Below, piece after piece: positions 50,419-52,363 of a stretch of DNA of 52,363 nt. Made by a program: the position numbers and the translations under genes. Each line of letters starts with the position of its first letter. The stretch's first letter is position 1. Origin of the DNA: Christensenellaceae bacterium (GTDB taxonomy: Bacteria > Bacillota > Clostridia > Christensenellales > UBA1242); NCBI GenBank assembly GCA_031262595.1, contig JAISHI010000021.1:1-52363 (forward strand), read 5' to 3'. A model generated the notes under the pieces. The model worked only from the letters and a program-made list of their open reading frames with translations, made no database searches and had not been told where the DNA came from.

Positions 50419-50811
50419 TTATAACACTCTAAGTAGAACTAATAGAACAACCGCAAGGACACTGAAAGCGACAGTTAGGATTTGATGCGCTTTTGTTAAG
50501 GTGCTGTTCGCCGTTTTTGTCTCAACCTCGTATAATATAACACCAACAAGGCAAAACCCAATCAAACAACTAAGGCTTGAAACCAAGAGAGCCGTTGTCG
50601 CGCCCCATAGGCAAACGACACCCGTAGTTAATTGCAAAATGGTTACCGAGAACAAAATCCGCAAAACATAACTTTTTAACAAAAACTGCTCGGACTGAGT
50701 GTCATTTGTTCCGTTGTTTCCTGCGATTATCCTCGTATAACCTTTGCGTATCAACAAGTAAGCAACGAGAGATATAACTGCTGTAAATAGACTAAATATC
50801 CCGTATCCCAT
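50419..50811 (-). CDS. hypothetical four-TM membrane protein at the end of the infC-rpmI-rplT operon
   Basis: Hydrophobic ORF; SD GGAGG 8 nt before ATG; 23 bp after rplT stop. Confidence 0.65.
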   Translation of the reverse strand: MGYGIFSLFTAVISLVAYLLIRKGYTRIIAGNNGTNDTQSEQFLLKSYVLRILFSVTILQLTTGVVCLWGATTALLVSSLSCLIGFCLVGVILYEVETKTANSTLTKAHQILTVAFSVLAVVLLVLLRVL

Positions 50812-50834
50812 TCAGCGGACCTCCTTAATATAAA

Positions 50835-51185
50835 TTAAAGCGCGGCTTTTGCTTTTGCAACGAGTTCGAGGAAGGCCTTTTCGTCGTTGATTGCGATTTC
50901 GCTGAGCATCTTGCGGTTAAGGTCGATACCGGCTTTCTTTAAACCGTCCATGAGGCGGCTATATGAAATGCCTTGTTGGCGTGCGGCTGCGTTTATGCGG
51001 GCAATCCAAAGCGCGCGGAAGTCGCGTTTTTTAAGACGGCGGCCAACCCAAGCGTATTGACCGGACTTCATAACTTGTTCGCGGGCAACACGATAAAGGG
51101 TGGATTTGCTGCCGCGGTAGCCCTTCGCAAGGCGCATGATTTTGCGGCGTTTTTTAAGTGCGTTAACGCTTCGTTTAATTCTCAT
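50835..51185 (-). CDS. rplT: 50S ribosomal protein L20
   Basis: [45 protein letters not shown]. Confidence 0.98.
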   Translation of the reverse strand: MRIKRSVNALKKRRKIMRLAKGYRGSKSTLYRVAREQVMKSGQYAWVGRRLKKRDFRALWIARINAAARQQGISYSRLMDGLKKAGIDLNRKMLSEIAINDEKAFLELVAKAKAAL

Positions 51186-51211
51186 TTTCTAATTCTCCTT
51201 TTGTTTGGGAC

Positions 51212-51406
51212 TTACGCTTGGATAAGGCGTTTGATTGCGCGCTCTTGCGTCGAATCAACATAACTGCCTTGACGCAATTTGCGTTTTCTTTCTCGACTTT
51301 TTTTGTTTAAGATGTGATTTTTGCCTTGTTTGTTGCGTTTAATTTTTCCGCTCGCGGTTGGCAAGAATCGTTTTTTAGCACCGCTATGTGTTTTTGCCTT
51401 TGGCAT
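51212..51406 (-). CDS. rpmI: 50S ribosomal protein L35
   Basis: [46 protein letters not shown]. Confidence 0.97.
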   Translation of the reverse strand: MPKAKTHSGAKKRFLPTASGKIKRNKQGKNHILNKKSRERKRKLRQGSYVDSTQERAIKRLIQA

Positions 51407-51478
51407 TTTCGTTTTCTCCTTCCAATTTTGTTTTTATATTTGAAGCCAATTTGACTTTAAATAACTGTTTTGTTGCCC

Positions 51479-52012
51479 TTATTTTTTCTTTTTAGGGGCT
51501 AGGGTCAGCATCAAGTTTATGTTGCGTCCGGGAACGCCACCGCGCGTTAGGGCTTGGTCGATGTCGGCAATATCCGCCATCTTCGCCGCGAAATCGTTTA
51601 GGATTGCGACGCCCTTATCCGCATTTTGCGTTTGGCGGCCGCGGATTCGGTTTATGCAAACTTTAACTTTGTCGCCGTCGTCGATGAAGCGGCGCGCTGC
51701 CTTCATTTTAAACGCAATTTCGTTTTCTTGAATCCCGAGACTTAGTTGAACTTCCTTGGTTTTCGTGCTGGCTTGGATGCGTTTTTGCTCCTTTTCCTTG
51801 CGGATAATCTCATAACGATATTTTCCGTAATCGATGATACGCGCAACGGCAGGGTTGCTTGTCCCGCTAACGAGAACGAGGTCAAGCCCAGCCTCGTCGC
51901 TTGCGCGGAGTGCCCCAGCGAGCGGCATAACGCCGAGTTGTTCGCCATTTTCGCCGATGACCCGAAGCGGGCTTTCGGTTATCGCGTTGTTTGTTTTAAG
52001 TTCCTTAAAAAT
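51479..52012 (-). CDS. infC: translation initiation factor IF-3; start reassigned to an ATT codon at 52012
   Basis: TNNAITESPLRVIGENGEQLGVMPLAGAL ... DYGKYRYE ... KTKEVQLSLGIQENEIAFKMKAARRFIDDGDKVKV; SD GGAGG at 52022-52026, 9 nt from ATT. Confidence 0.95.
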   Translation of the reverse strand: MFKELKTNNAITESPLRVIGENGEQLGVMPLAGALRASDEAGLDLVLVSGTSNPAVARIIDYGKYRYEIIRKEKEQKRIQASTKTKEVQLSLGIQENEIAFKMKAARRFIDDGDKVKVCINRIRGRQTQNADKGVAILNDFAAKMADIADIDQALTRGGVPGRNINLMLTLAPKKKK

Positions 52013-52021
52013 TTTTAAAAT

Positions 52022-52241
52022 CCTCCAAATTTTTCTTTTTCGCGGTTTTTCGCTCCCCAAATATATCGGGAATTGTTGACTAAGTCGGACGCACTGAAAG
52101 TGCTAAATGTCTTTCGGGCTCTTTTCGGTTCAAAACCTCTGTTTTCTCAGTCATTTAGCTAACTAAACATCCCTCGAAAACCGCGATTTTGTCCTCGAAA
52201 ATAACCTCGAAACCCATTTCCCGACTTAATCAACAATCCCC
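52022..52241 (-). promoter_or_regulatory. structured infC operon leader (candidate L20-leader-type autoregulatory RNA)
   Basis: 21-bp inverted repeat 52068-52088 / 52221-52241 (two G-U in RNA) enclosing GCTAAATG/CATTTAGC (52102-52109 / 52152-52159). Confidence 0.65.
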
Positions 52242-52363
52242 TCGCGAAATCCCACTGATTTGAAAAAAGAAGTAGAATTAGTCCACTTCTTTCATTTCAC
52301 AAAAAATCTTGGGGGTAATTTTTTGTTATCCAAGCAATATTTTTCAACCGCTTGGAGAGAAAT

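Noticed and set aside
1-52363. CRISPR arrays, insertion sequences, prophage or integrase genes
   Set aside because: No regularly spaced repeats, transposase, integrase or phage structural motifs seen in the ORFs or intergenic regions.

Overview
The window is a chromosomal, housekeeping-rich segment of a Firmicutes/Clostridia-like bacterium. I see no prophage, transposon or CRISPR array. It carries about 45 credible genes: tilS, tsf, rpsB, a SpoVB-like flippase, DUF421/DUF4363 proteins, rnr, a DagK-like lipid kinase, tmcAL, ackA, an LTA-synthase-like sulfatase, a LysR regulator, leuS, a fused ABC transporter, gyrA/gyrB, the gls24-nusB-xseA-xseB-recN operon, comEC, holA, an O-methyltransferase/U32 fusion, addB/addA, parE/parC, chorismate mutase and infC-rpmI-rplT. 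There are also tRNA-Thr(GGT) and tRNA-Tyr(GTA). Two observations stand out. (1) Leaderless promoter architecture is pervasive: at least 14 first-of-operon genes have a sigma70-type -35/-10 whose -10 hexamer ends only 5-9 nt before the start codon, with no room for a Shine-Dalgarno (SD), while internal cistrons have good SDs. The exceptions are ackA and genes with long structured leaders (rpsB, infC). (2) A single ORF fuses a TrmR-like O-methyltransferase to a TrhP-like U32 protein, the two sequential enzymes of tRNA ho5U to mo5U wobble modification. Other leads are a 21-bp long-range helix in the infC leader with a probable AUU start, an ABC-transporter ATG 3 nt after the tRNA-Tyr CCA, a tandem-duplicated VirB2/TrbC-like membrane protein, and a minimal LysM-only ORF. 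All functional calls are from reading motifs; no database search was run.
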